Of a stretch of 64,000 nucleotides of DNA, positions 28,105 to 37,333 are shown one piece after another. How positions within the stretch are numbered: position 1 is the first letter of the stretch; every line of letters begins with the position of its first letter. The DNA is taken from contig JBDNFI010000001.1 in the NCBI GenBank assembly GCA_041689935.1, positions 1 through 64,000 of the forward strand, read 5' to 3'. The DNA comes from CAXBDP01 sp041689935 (GTDB lineage Bacteria; Bacteroidota; Bacteroidia; Cytophagales; Cyclobacteriaceae). A program made the translations under genes and the position numbers. The notes below the pieces were generated by a model. It worked only from the letters and a program-made list of their open reading frames with translations. It did no database searches and was not told the DNA's origin.

Positions 28105-29227
28105 CTTTAGATTGCCATCGGTAATACAGTTCTTCGAATTCCAAAACGGCTCTCTTTAAGCCAAATTTATTGGTGGCTAGTTTTCTTGCATTCTTGCCCA
28201 TTTCTGCAAGCAAAGCTGGATTATTCAGCAAGTAATCTGCATAAAAAGCAAATGAATCCACCTCTCTATTAGGCAGGGCAATGCCTGTTTCCTCATGCTT
28301 AATTACCTCCCGCACTCCGCCTACATCGAGTGCAAGCGTAGTCAGCTCTTGGATAGCCGCTTCAATCACCACTCCTGGCACGCCTTCTATTCTGCTTGTG
28401 AGCAAAAATAAATCTGAGCCGGCAAGCCATTCTCCTACATTGTCTTTAAACCCTACAAAATGGATTTTCATTTCTAATCCTAATGATTTACTTTTCGCTT
28501 GTAAAACACCCTTCAAATCACCCTCACCTAGTATTACTAGATGTCTCTCCTTTTCAAAATGATTCATTTGAGCGAAGGCTTCAATCATAAAATGATGATC
28601 TTTTTCGTCCTTCAATGCACCTACTGTAATGAACACTTGGGCCTGCGCTGAAAGATTCAATGCTTTTCTGAGCATTTCTCTACTGGCATTTTTGTCAAAT
28701 ACATCCTCATCTACTCCGCGATATATTACATTGGTTTGGGCGGGAGGATAGTTCATTAAGTTACAAAGCTGCTCTATTGCTGGCCTGCCTACTCCCGTCA
28801 CAAAATCTGTCTTGCCATAAAAATAGCGATACACCATACGCTTGATAGGATTGGTTCCCATCCAATACGAGGGCATGGAAATGAGTCGATAGATGAATGG
28901 AATTTGAGGAAATTGGCTCTTGCAAAGAGCAGCATATTTGAGGGTATCTGAGCCATTTGCTTGAATTACATCCGGCTTATGGTCAGCTATAAATTGCTTT
29001 AGATTCCTTAATAAATCGAGTGAAATAAAGGAAGCGCTATTACCATCTAAGTCGAAGCATTCCGCTCCTTTAGGTTGTAAATCGGCGAGTGGTGCTGCAT
29101 ATAACCCTAAGAAAACCACCTGGTGTCCTAGAGCCACCAAACCCTCACTCAGCTTGGAGGCGAACATTTCGGCTCCACGGTATTGCCTGCGGGTGACTAT
29201 TTGTAAAATCGTAAGCTTTTTGGCCAT
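28091..29227 (-). CDS. Glycosyltransferase, GT4 family
   Basis: The 378-residue GT-B fold enzyme has an N-terminal acceptor half opening with LQIVTRRQYRGAEMFASKLSEGL. The C-terminal half has the nucleotide-sugar E-x7-E motif in RIEGVPGVVIEAAIQ, preceded by FITVGALKDEKDHHFMIEAF. It transfers a sugar to an unknown acceptor, perhaps a cell-surface glycan. No polysaccharide cluster surrounds it. Confidence 0.9.
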   Translation of the reverse strand: MAKKLTILQIVTRRQYRGAEMFASKLSEGLVALGHQVVFLGLYAAPLADLQPKGAECFDLDGNSASFISLDLLRNLKQFIADHKPDVIQANGSDTLKYAALCKSQFPQIPFIYRLISMPSYWMGTNPIKRMVYRYFYGKTDFVTGVGRPAIEQLCNLMNYPPAQTNVIYRGVDEDVFDKNASREMLRKALNLSAQAQVFITVGALKDEKDHHFMIEAFAQMNHFEKERHLVILGEGDLKGVLQAKSKSLGLEMKIHFVGFKDNVGEWLAGSDLFLLTSRIEGVPGVVIEAAIQELTTLALDVGGVREVIKHEETGIALPNREVDSFAFYADYLLNNPALLAEMGKNARKLATNKFGLKRAVLEFEELYYRWQSKANQS

Positions 29228-29293
29228 AATTGGTTACAAAATGAATAATTCCGCAAATGAGAATTTTCTCCATTTGGCTGATTTAAGACGATA

Positions 29294-30934
29294 TTATTTT
29301 ATATCCTTGATTTTAGGAAGGCTAATTTTACCAAAGATTCCCTCTTGTTGCATCATAGCTTCAATATCGCTGGATTTTCTTGGTGCAGCTGCCGATAGAT
29401 TTTCCCATCCCTTTTCAGTGATCAATATATCATCTTCAATTCTCACCGCAATTCCCCACCATTTTTCATCGCAAGGGCTGCCTACAGGAATATATATTCC
29501 CGGCTCCACAGTGATCACCGTGTTAGGTTTGAAAGCTCCCCCAGTGCCCCTATCATGTACATCGAGACCTAAATAATGGGAGGTGCCATGTGGAAAATAG
29601 GTGTGACGTTGACCTTCTTTGATGATGCCTAATTTCACTAATCCATCATTGATCACTTTAGCGGCAGCCAAGTGTGGAGCTCTGAAATTGTTACCAGGAG
29701 TACATTCTGCAAAACCAGCTTCTTGTGCTGCATATACCAAATCATAAATGGCTCTTTCCTCAGCGTTAAATTTTCCATTGGCCGGGATGGTACGAGTCAC
29801 ATCTGCGGTATAGCCTCTATATTGAGCTCCCAAATCCATTAGTACCAGCCTGTCGCTTAGCCGAGTATCACTATTCTCAACATAATGAAGAATACATCCA
29901 TTCTCGCCCGCTCCTACAATGGAACCATACCCAACCGCTTCTGAGCCGTATTTCTTGTAGATAAACTCATGGATGCCTTGTACCTCCCGCTCCGACATAT
30001 CAGGATGCATAGCTTTCATTACTTCAATTTGGCCCTGCGCACTTATGCTCACAGCCTTTCTCATCAAATCTACCTCCTCAGGTGTTTTTACTTCTCTCAG
30101 TTGCCCCATCAAACCTGCCAAAGCAATGCCATCAAGATTATCCTTTGGTAAGGTTTGGGCTATTTTCAATCGTATTTCTGGATTGGAGTTCATCGTATAA
30201 TCCGACAATACCTTATCAGATTTCAGGCTCTCATTCATACTCAACGTGCGGTCGATCGTGGATGCTACATTGCTATGATTATTGGCATCTGTTGTTCGAA
30301 TGAGGGAATATAGTCTTTGCTTATCTGTACTATAATTTGCGGGAAAACTTGCTTTTTCTTTAAAGGAGCTTATCAAATCAAATAGATCTGCCCCATCTCT
30401 TGTATCTCGCACGTCATTGAAAAAATTGAGGAAAAGCACCTTTTCAAATTGACTAAAGTTGATAGGTAAATCTTTGAAATCTTTGCCATTAAAGACCATT
30501 TTAAGACCTAATTTTTCCTTTACTCCTTCTACACCCAATCTGCGTCCATCCCACATTTCGGCTTGTGGGTTTCTCTCTTGAGCAAAAATCATTTCGTCAA
30601 ATTGATTGCCATTTGTATCTGTTTGATCGTCAGAAAAAATCAGTAAAATAGAATTTGGCTCCTTGTAGCCGGTTAGGTAATAAAAATCTGGATCTTGATG
30701 ATACTCGTAATCCACATCGTTTGCTCGATTACGAACCGGATTTGAAAAAAGCAAAGCAACGGAGTTTTCAGGCATTATTTTGCGTAACTCATTTCTTCTT
30801 TCACGGTGCCATTCAGCGCTTAATGCATCAGGCTCTCGCCTAGCAAATGCAGATGGGCTTGGCAATAAGAATAAGGCGACAAAAAGCACGCAAACACTCG
30901 CACGTAAGGAAGCGGAATGGGAAGACGTTTTCAT
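29294..30934 (-). CDS. Xaa-Pro aminopeptidase (M24B), exported
   Basis: The 546-residue metallopeptidase has a signal peptide (hydrophobic core to about residue 31, ending ...PSAFA). A creatinase-like N-domain carries FYYLTGYKEPNSILL. The pita-bread catalytic domain supplies the five metal ligands: Asp in LMDLGAQYRGYTADVT (two), His in HGTSHYLGLDVHD, Glu in TVEPGIYI, and Glu in AVRIEDDILITEKG. It removes N-terminal residues preceding proline, here probably in the periplasm. Confidence 0.93.
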   Translation of the reverse strand: MKTSSHSASLRASVCVLFVALFLLPSPSAFARREPDALSAEWHRERRNELRKIMPENSVALLFSNPVRNRANDVDYEYHQDPDFYYLTGYKEPNSILLIFSDDQTDTNGNQFDEMIFAQERNPQAEMWDGRRLGVEGVKEKLGLKMVFNGKDFKDLPINFSQFEKVLFLNFFNDVRDTRDGADLFDLISSFKEKASFPANYSTDKQRLYSLIRTTDANNHSNVASTIDRTLSMNESLKSDKVLSDYTMNSNPEIRLKIAQTLPKDNLDGIALAGLMGQLREVKTPEEVDLMRKAVSISAQGQIEVMKAMHPDMSEREVQGIHEFIYKKYGSEAVGYGSIVGAGENGCILHYVENSDTRLSDRLVLMDLGAQYRGYTADVTRTIPANGKFNAEERAIYDLVYAAQEAGFAECTPGNNFRAPHLAAAKVINDGLVKLGIIKEGQRHTYFPHGTSHYLGLDVHDRGTGGAFKPNTVITVEPGIYIPVGSPCDEKWWGIAVRIEDDILITEKGWENLSAAAPRKSSDIEAMMQQEGIFGKISLPKIKDIK

Positions 30935-30987
30935 ATTGTAAACAGTTTACTGAATTAACTATTTTCTTTCGATAGCAAGCTACAAAA

Positions 30988-31014
30988 TAAAAAAAGGTGC
31001 TTAAAGCACCTTTT
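30988..31014 (-). terminator. Terminator of the tail-specific protease gene
   Basis: AAAAGGTGC and GCACCTTTT form a stem around TTAAA. The A run on + becomes a U run for the leftward transcript. Confidence 0.85.
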
Positions 31015-31024
31015 AAAGAATGTT

Positions 31025-33070
31025 TTAACCCACCTTTCGAAACAACATTTCACTCATTATCATTACTGATTCCTTTAGGTAAATGTCGTTCGTTAGAGGC
31101 TCTTTATCTTTCACTTTTCTGATTTCGCTTGAGCCTACATTTCCACTTAATTTGTTTCTGACTGTTCTTATCTGCTCAGCTAATTTCATTTCATCTTTAC
31201 GTTCAGTCAAATTCAGGGATATTCTAGTTTCGGCTCTTTCCTTTTTGACATCTTCAATTTCGGCAAGTAGATTATTCAAATCCTGCTCATTTTTGAGTCT
31301 GTCTCCGAAGTAAGCGTTTAGGCTTTTGACCAATTCAGCGTCAATTTTATTATTCGGTTTAAAATTGGCTTTCTTGATTTTCTCAAAAGGCAGTGCATTT
31401 GCTCTGGAGCTTTCGCCAAACTCGTCCGCACTCATAATAGAAGGAAGACTCACGTCGGGCACTACGCCTCTTATCTGAGTACTTTCGCCATTTACTCTGT
31501 AATACATGCCAAGTGTGAATTTCAGCTGACCTAATTTATCCCTTTCTTGTGGCAAATAAACCTCAAGATCGATCACGTTTTGAACAGTACCTTTGCCGAA
31601 AGTCGTTTCGCCCAATACTACACCACGCTTATAATCTTGTATTGCTCCTGCAAATATTTCGGAAGCCGAGGCAGAAAATCTATCCACCAATACACCCAAT
31701 GGGCCATCGTAAAACACTTCTGGAGTATCATCTTTCTCTACTCTTACTTCTCCATTGCCGCTTCTGATTTGCACCACTGGCCCTTGGTTCACAAACAAGC
31801 CAGAGAGTTGAATCGCCTCAAGTAAGGCTCCTCCACCATTTCTTCTCAAGTCGATAATTATTCCTTCTACATCTTGCTCCTTTAGCTCTGTAATTAATTT
31901 TTTCACGTCACGCGTAGTACTGCGATAGTTTGGGTCGCCTTTGGATGCGGCGGCAAAATCCATATAGAAATTAGGGATAGTTATTACGCCAACATTAAAT
32001 TTCTTTCCATTTCTTTCTACTTGCAATAACTCTGATTTTGCAGCTTCATCTTCCAATTTAATTTCGTCTCTTTCAAGGACTATTTCCATTGGTGGCGCAT
32101 TTACACCACCTTCGCCAGGCTTAATTTTTAACTTCACTTTTGTGCCTTTAGGGCCTTTGATTAAAGCCACCACGTCATCTAACCTCCAACCAACTACATC
32201 TTCGACTTCCCCTTTTTCGCCTTGCCCCACGCCTACAATCAAGTCGTTGGCTTGAAGCTCTTTACTCTTGAATGCTGGGCCTCCTGCTATCACTTCTACT
32301 ATTTTGGTGTATTCATCCTCCATTTGCAGTCTTGCACCAATCCCTTCGAATGTTAGGCTCATTTCTTCTTGAAATTTCTCTGCGGTTTTTGGCGAGAAAT
32401 AACTTGTATGCGGATCAAAAGACTCCGTTAGGGAATTCATATAAATTTGAAATACGTCCTCACTTCTGTACTGACGCAATGTTCTACTTATGGTAGTATA
32501 TCTTTTCTTCAAGACCTCTTTCGCACTTTCATAATCTCTATCTGCCAGCATCAAATTCAATGCTTGCAACTTCATATACTTTCTCCAGCGCTCGTTCCAT
32601 TCTTCGAGTGTCGAAGCATATACCTCGTTTTCCTCTTTGGTATCGAAATATTCATCGGTATCGAAATCAAACCCTTCGTCTAATACCTCATTCAAAAACA
32701 CCATTCTGTCCATCATGCGCTGACGAAATATCTCGAACATCACATAGGGAGCTTCCAAATTTCCTCTCTTCAGATCGTCGTCCAATCGCACTTTATATCT
32801 CTCAAAAGCATCGATATCTGCTTGCTGGAAATACAATTTGCCATTATCCAACGACGACAGATATTGATCAAAAACTATTTGAGAAAGAGAATCTGAAAGT
32901 GGTGTTTTGCGATAATGATAGTTGTTGAGCAAATTGGTCACGATCACTGTTTGTTTCATCTGAGCTTCAGTGGGCTGCAGAATCTCCAACTCTTCGGTGC
33001 TTTGCGTCTGAGCGAAAGCACTGAAAGACAAGACAGCTATAAGACTAAAAAATATGCTAAATCTTTTCAT
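31025..33070 (-). CDS. Tail-specific carboxy-terminal processing protease (S41, Prc type)
   Basis: The product of about 681 residues has a signal peptide (MKRFSIFFSLIAVLSFSAFAQ), a long N-terminal helical domain, and a PDZ domain (LTFEGIGARLQ to IKPGEG). The S41 protease core has its catalytic Ser in VLVDRFSASASEIFAGA and its Lys in LGETTFGKGTVQ. A C-terminal Prc-specific extension follows. It trims periplasmic proteins from the C-terminus. I use the ATG at 33070, since 33118 would place 16 extra residues before the signal peptide. Confidence 0.93.
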   Translation of the reverse strand: MKRFSIFFSLIAVLSFSAFAQTQSTEELEILQPTEAQMKQTVIVTNLLNNYHYRKTPLSDSLSQIVFDQYLSSLDNGKLYFQQADIDAFERYKVRLDDDLKRGNLEAPYVMFEIFRQRMMDRMVFLNEVLDEGFDFDTDEYFDTKEENEVYASTLEEWNERWRKYMKLQALNLMLADRDYESAKEVLKKRYTTISRTLRQYRSEDVFQIYMNSLTESFDPHTSYFSPKTAEKFQEEMSLTFEGIGARLQMEDEYTKIVEVIAGGPAFKSKELQANDLIVGVGQGEKGEVEDVVGWRLDDVVALIKGPKGTKVKLKIKPGEGGVNAPPMEIVLERDEIKLEDEAAKSELLQVERNGKKFNVGVITIPNFYMDFAAASKGDPNYRSTTRDVKKLITELKEQDVEGIIIDLRRNGGGALLEAIQLSGLFVNQGPVVQIRSGNGEVRVEKDDTPEVFYDGPLGVLVDRFSASASEIFAGAIQDYKRGVVLGETTFGKGTVQNVIDLEVYLPQERDKLGQLKFTLGMYYRVNGESTQIRGVVPDVSLPSIMSADEFGESSRANALPFEKIKKANFKPNNKIDAELVKSLNAYFGDRLKNEQDLNNLLAEIEDVKKERAETRISLNLTERKDEMKLAEQIRTVRNKLSGNVGSSEIRKVKDKEPLTNDIYLKESVMIMSEMLFRKVG

Positions 33071-33268
33071 ATAAACTATTTGGATTAATGCGGATTTGAG
33101 GACTTTGAAAAAAATCAAAGTACCAAGTGTAAAACTACTAAATCGAAACGTAGATTTTCTCTACCCTAATAAAACGCCAACTGTTCAAAAATGATGCAAG
33201 AAATTCAATTAATGAATATACTTCGACTATAAGGTGCTTTTTAGATGACAAAAGGGAAATGAATGATG

Positions 33269-34761
33269 TTAAAGAATTCCGAAATAACTAATTACCTTAA
33301 AATAACCCAAAACCAAACCCAAACTAATAAGACCTATTATTAAACCAGTCAATACAAAGTCCTTAGAAAGGAGCTCACCTTTGGCATAAGCCATTGCATT
33401 TGGTGGTGTACTTACGGGCAATGCCATAGCGGAAGAAGCCATCAGCGCCACACCGATAATGAGAGTCTTTGCGCCGTAATCTTCAATTGCATAAGAAATG
33501 GCTAAAGCTAATGGAATAATTAAATTGCTACTTGCTGTATTAGATAAGAATGTACTCATCAATAAAGTACCCAAGAGCAATAACCCCAAAATGTATGGCG
33601 AATCAGTCGGAATATAATTCAATATCTCTGCATCAAGCTTGGTTATTTGCATACCCGTACCCAAGGCGATTCCGCCAGCAATAAGCAGAAGAATATGCCA
33701 ATCAAGTGATTTTAAATCTTTGGTGTTAATAAGCCCAGTGATTTTAAATCTTTGGTGTTAATAAGCCCAGTGGTTGTAAATACAATTGGTGGAATCAATG
33801 CCACTACAGCGGGAGGTAATCCATGGAAAAAATCGGTTAGCCAAAGCAGTACAGTAGAGGCAAAAATAAAAATAACAAACCAGCCTCTAGCATCTATTAG
33901 ACTTTTGGGAACATCAAATTCCACTAAATCTACGGGAACCTTATACAATCTGGATAAGATGAAATACAGTATCACTAATAAAATAAGCCAAACAGGTAAG
34001 GCAATCAGAAACCATTCGAAAAAACTGATATCAAATCCGGCACTTCTTAAATAGGCGACTGCGACTGCATTTGGAGGCGAGGAAATTGGTGTGCCCATAC
34101 CACCAATATTTGCAGCAAAAGGAATTGCCAACATGATTGATTTTCGGAAAGGCTCTTTTGGAGGAATTTGGGCAAGGATGGGAATGCTGAGTGTAATCAT
34201 CATGGCAGCTGTAGCAGTATTACTCATCCACATCGAAAAAATCGCAGTGACACCCATCATACCTAACAACACTCGTGTAGGACTTTTTCCAAATATGTTA
34301 AGTAATTGACCCGCTAAAGCCTTGTCAACACCTTCCTTCACAGTGGCTATAGCTAAAATAAACCCACCAAAAAACAGAATAATTACTGGGTCGGAAAGAG
34401 GTGCCAAGAAGTAACGAAAACCAGGGTTATCGACAGCCTCAAAACCTATATTAGGCCAATTGCCTGGATTGCCTAATAACAAAACTTCCAAACCAATTAT
34501 GAGAACTGCTGTAGCAAATAAGGGAACAGCCTCGGTAAACCAAAGCCATGTTGCCAAAATAAATATCCCAACCATAAATACCTTTTCTCTTGGCAGGTCC
34601 GTATTGCTTAGCAAATAGATGACTATTGCAATTGCTGTAATTGCCCCAAATGAGAAAATAATAAGGTTGCGGATAGCTAAGGGTGGCTTCTTCCCCGAAA
34701 TCCGCTCGAAAAAGTGGAAAATATCAAGAGCCTCCTTTAACCGCTTTAGCCGCTGAAACAT
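33269..34761 (-). pseudogene. DASS/SLC13 anion:sodium symporter, broken by 32-bp duplication
   Basis: Two adjacent frames encode one transporter. 33712-34761 gives the N-terminal 349 residues with the first SNT signature (MWMSNTATAAMM). The frame ending at 33269 gives the C-terminal part with the second (FLSNTASSN). A perfect 32-bp tandem duplication at 33705-33768 shifts the frame. Removing one copy restores a 486-residue protein reading TTTGLINTKDLKSLDWHILLL. The family imports dicarboxylates or sulfate with sodium. As sequenced the gene is off, but deletion of one repeat copy could restore it. Confidence 0.9.
33705..33768. repeat. Perfect 32-bp tandem duplication inside the transporter gene
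   Basis: The unit beginning AGTGATTTTAAATCTTTGGT occupies 33705-33736 and again 33737-33768 with no mismatch. Its length is not a multiple of three, so it causes the frameshift. Perfect identity indicates a recent event. Confidence 0.97.
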
Positions 34762-34918
34762 TAATTAACTTTCTAACACATCAAAAGAGCTCCAAGTTGA
34801 AAATAGCCTTTGATGTAGGTTTGTAAATAATTTCCCTAAATGTACATGCAATAATGTAAAGTAAAGGATATTGGTAATGCACTTTTGCTTTCGTTAATTT
34901 AGCAAAAAATTAATCCTC

Positions 34919-35887
34919 ATGAATCAACGTCCTCGTCGCAACCGAAAATCAGCCGCCATTCGCAATATGGTGCAGGAAACGCATTTACAAGCAGCAAACC
35001 TTATCCTCCCGCTGTTTTTATTGGAAGGAAGCGGGAGGAAGGTCGAAGTGAATGCTATGCCCGGAATCTATCGCTACTCTATCGACAATATGCTTCGAGA
35101 AATCGAACAATGTATGAATTTAGGCATTATGGCTTTCGACATATTTCCCGTTGTTGATGAGAAACACAAAGACAAAACTGCCACTAAAAGCTACGACCCT
35201 ACTTTTTTCTATTTGCGGGCCCTAAGGGAAATCAAAAAGCAGTTTCCCGAGGCTTGTATTATGACGGACGTGGCGATGGATCCATACAGCAGCGATGGCC
35301 ATGACGGCTTGGTCGAAAATGGCAAAATCCTCAACGACGAAAGCCTAGAAATACTCGGCAATATGGCTTTGGCGCAAGCAGATTGTGGGATTGATATACT
35401 TGGCCCATCCGATATGATGGACGGAAGAGTAGGCTATATCCGTGACCTATTGGATGATAATGGCTTTACCGAAACCTCCATAATGAGCTATACTGCCAAA
35501 TATGCGAGTGCTTTCTACGGACCTTTCCGCGATGCCTTAGACTCTGCACCAAAGTTTGGCGATAAGAAAACCTACCAAATGAATCCCGCCAATAGAAATG
35601 AAGCCTTGATTGAAGCTAGACTAGACGAAGAAGAAGGAGCGGATTTCTTGATGGTAAAACCAGCTTTGGCCTATTTGGATGTCATTCGCTTGCTCAAGGA
35701 CAATTACGAATTGCCAATTGCTGCCTATAACGTAAGCGGAGAATATTCCATGATTATCGCCGCTGCCGAGCGAGGCTGGATAGACCGCGAAAGAGCCATA
35801 GATGAAACCCTCACCAGTATGCGTAGAGCAGGAGCCGATGTGATTCTTACTTATTTTGCTAAGGAATGGGCGAGTAGAAAAAGCTAA
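34919..35887 (+). CDS. hemB: Delta-aminolevulinic acid dehydratase (porphobilinogen synthase)
   Basis: The 322-residue enzyme condenses two 5-aminolevulinates to porphobilinogen in haem synthesis. Schiff-base lysines lie in FLMVKPALAYLDVI and SYTAKYASAFYGPFRDA. The metal-site segment reads DVAMDPYSSDGHDG, with Asp in place of the Cys ligands of zinc enzymes, so it should be the magnesium-type form. Its last 86 bp of homology recur at 36630 in a diverged copy, which marks the left edge of the accessory hotspot. Confidence 0.97.
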   Translation: MNQRPRRNRKSAAIRNMVQETHLQAANLILPLFLLEGSGRKVEVNAMPGIYRYSIDNMLREIEQCMNLGIMAFDIFPVVDEKHKDKTATKSYDPTFFYLRALREIKKQFPEACIMTDVAMDPYSSDGHDGLVENGKILNDESLEILGNMALAQADCGIDILGPSDMMDGRVGYIRDLLDDNGFTETSIMSYTAKYASAFYGPFRDALDSAPKFGDKKTYQMNPANRNEALIEARLDEEEGADFLMVKPALAYLDVIRLLKDNYELPIAAYNVSGEYSMIIAAAERGWIDRERAIDETLTSMRRAGADVILTYFAKEWASRKS

Positions 35888-35995
35888 AATAGCACTGGAA
35901 GTAGTTATATGGTTGATTCATTGATTGTGCCATTACAGGAACTTGGAAGTTGACAGAATAAACTTTGCTAGAAAATAGTAGTGATTGTAAGTACT

Positions 35996-36030
35996 ATTTT
36001 TTGTACGTATATTTGTACTTTTTTAAATAC
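35996..36030 (+). promoter_or_regulatory. Candidate operator/promoter of the yefM-yoeB pair
   Basis: TTGTAC occurs at 36001-36006 and 36013-36018, 12 bp apart (about one helical turn). A related GTAC element lies just upstream near 35990, and all sit shortly before the antitoxin ATG. PhdYefM antitoxins autoregulate through TGTACA-like boxes, so these repeats are plausible operator half-sites. Confidence 0.5.
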
Positions 36031-36036
36031 AAAATT

Positions 36037-36291
36037 ATGCTTATTACAACAGTTTCTGACTTTAGAAAAGACATTAAAAACTACTTAGATAGCGTTTCAA
36101 AAAACTTTGAGACGTTAATAATCAATCGAGGAAAAGATTCTGGAATCGTCGTAATGTCGCTGCAGGAATACAACTCATTAATGGCTACAAATCATGAATT
36201 GTCATCCCGTAAAAATGAACTACGCTTAGATACTGCCATTGAAAAGCTAAAGAAAGGAGCGATGCTGGAAAAAGACTTAATTGAAGACTAA
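36037..36291 (+). CDS. Antitoxin, Phd/YefM family
   Basis: The 84-residue protein has the YefM N-terminal DNA-binding fold (TTVSDFRKDIKNYLDSVSKNF, then TLIINRGKDSGIVVMSLQEYNSL) and a C-terminal helical tail that would wrap the toxin. I chose the ATG at 36037. A 36-bp longer frame would add hydrophobic residues and run through the operator repeats. It precedes the YoeB gene by 2 bp, the standard toxin-antitoxin order. Confidence 0.92.
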   Translation: MLITTVSDFRKDIKNYLDSVSKNFETLIINRGKDSGIVVMSLQEYNSLMATNHELSSRKNELRLDTAIEKLKKGAMLEKDLIED

Positions 36292-36293
36292 CA

Positions 36294-36551
36294 ATGAAAT
36301 ACGTTTTTGTGGACGAGTCTTGGGAAGATTATTTGTATTGGCAAAAAGCGGATAAGAAAAAGCTGAAGAAAATAAATGAGCTATTAAAAGACATTGCTAG
36401 GAATCCATTTGATGGAATTGGAAAATTTGACCCATTAAAACATAAATACGCTGGATTTTGGTCAAGACGAATTGATAACGAGCATCGGCTAATTTATCAA
36501 TATAAAGAAGGAGAAATATTAATTGCGAAATGCAGATTCCACTATGATTGA
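36294..36551 (+). CDS. Toxin, Txe/YoeB-family mRNA interferase
   Basis: The 85-residue toxin has the YoeB signature: SWEDYLYWQKADKKKLKKIN, then RNPFDGIGKFDPLKHKYAGFWSRRIDNEHRLIYQY and a C-terminal FHYD. The Glu, Arg and His residues used for ribosome-dependent mRNA cleavage (Glu in the GIGKFDPL area, WSRRI, CRFHYD) appear kept. It is paired with the YefM antitoxin. The pair sits exactly between the native hemB end and a foreign hemB 3' fragment. Confidence 0.92.
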   Translation: MKYVFVDESWEDYLYWQKADKKKLKKINELLKDIARNPFDGIGKFDPLKHKYAGFWSRRIDNEHRLIYQYKEGEILIAKCRFHYD

Positions 36552-36629
36552 AATAGAAAAATTTTAGCCAATTAGATTTTTCGAACTAAAAAAACTTGAT
36601 TGCTTATGCCAGAATTGCAGATCTGTTCA

Positions 36630-36754
36630 ACCGCGAAAGAGCCGTAGATGAAACCCTCACTAGTATGCGTAGAGCAGGAGATGGTGTGATTCTTACTTAT
36701 TTTGCTAAAGAGTGGAAGGTTAATTGGGAGAAGTCATTTTATACCAAAATTTAA
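36630..36754 (+). pseudogene. Diverged duplicate of the hemB 3' end
   Basis: 36630-36715 matches native hemB 35784-35869 with 7 mismatches in 86 bp. Several are synonymous, such as GCT AAA GAG against GCT AAG GAA. The frame reads RERAVDETLTSMRRAG, then VILTYFAKEW, and ends KSFYTKI stop, differing from the native end ASRKS. It looks like the 3' end of hemB from another lineage left by recombination, not a recent local copy. It lies just after the YoeB gene. Confidence 0.9.
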
Positions 36755-36947
36755 AGATTTAAAATAGGCCAACTCATAAACTATACCTTATTCTTGAAAT
36801 TAAGATAGATTAAAGGGAAGAATGATCTTAAAATATATAATTATTTTTAATCTATAAATTATTTAATTATATTCGTTCTATTCACTTTAAATTTTATTTT
36901 CAACCCTAATTTTAACTTTTATTAAAAATCTTTCTTATTTACAATCA

Positions 36948-37202
36948 GTGACACAAAAGGCATTAATTTCAATCTTTTGCTTCTTTCTATTCATCCTTGT
37001 CATTTCATACTCTAGCCACAGTTCCTATGCAGGCACTTGCAAAACTGACACTAATATCAAGGACGGAATTTGTACTGAATGGCCTGCATTAGACGGAGGA
37101 ACTTCTCAATGTCTAACTCCGACAGGTGCACAGGTCGCAGATTGTGATAAATGCGCATCACATCCAAGACCTTATAATTGTGATGATGAAACAATATCCT
37201 AG
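36948..37202 (+). CDS. Small secreted Cys-rich peptide, cassette 1
   Basis: The 84-residue product starts at GTG. A hydrophobic signal sequence ends near SSYAG (residue 29). The mature 55 residues contain six Cys (31, 42, 55, 66, 69, 78), enough for three disulfides. I do not recognise the family. It broadly resembles the small exported peptides (NVEALA-like) found beside beta-propeller lipoproteins in Bacteroidota. The lipoprotein gene follows after 131 bp. The surrounding DNA is AT-rich compared with neighbouring core genes. Confidence 0.7.
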   Translation: MTQKALISIFCFFLFILVISYSSHSSYAGTCKTDTNIKDGICTEWPALDGGTSQCLTPTGAQVADCDKCASHPRPYNCDDETIS

Positions 37203-37333
37203 AGCAAACTAAAATCGCGTAGGTTACTCTTAAAATTGTAAGCCTCCACATTTTAATCTTATTAAATTTAATCCCTTTTTGACTCCTTCAGTATGTTTCA
37301 TTTGGTATAATCTAAGTAATTAAAACCCAATAC

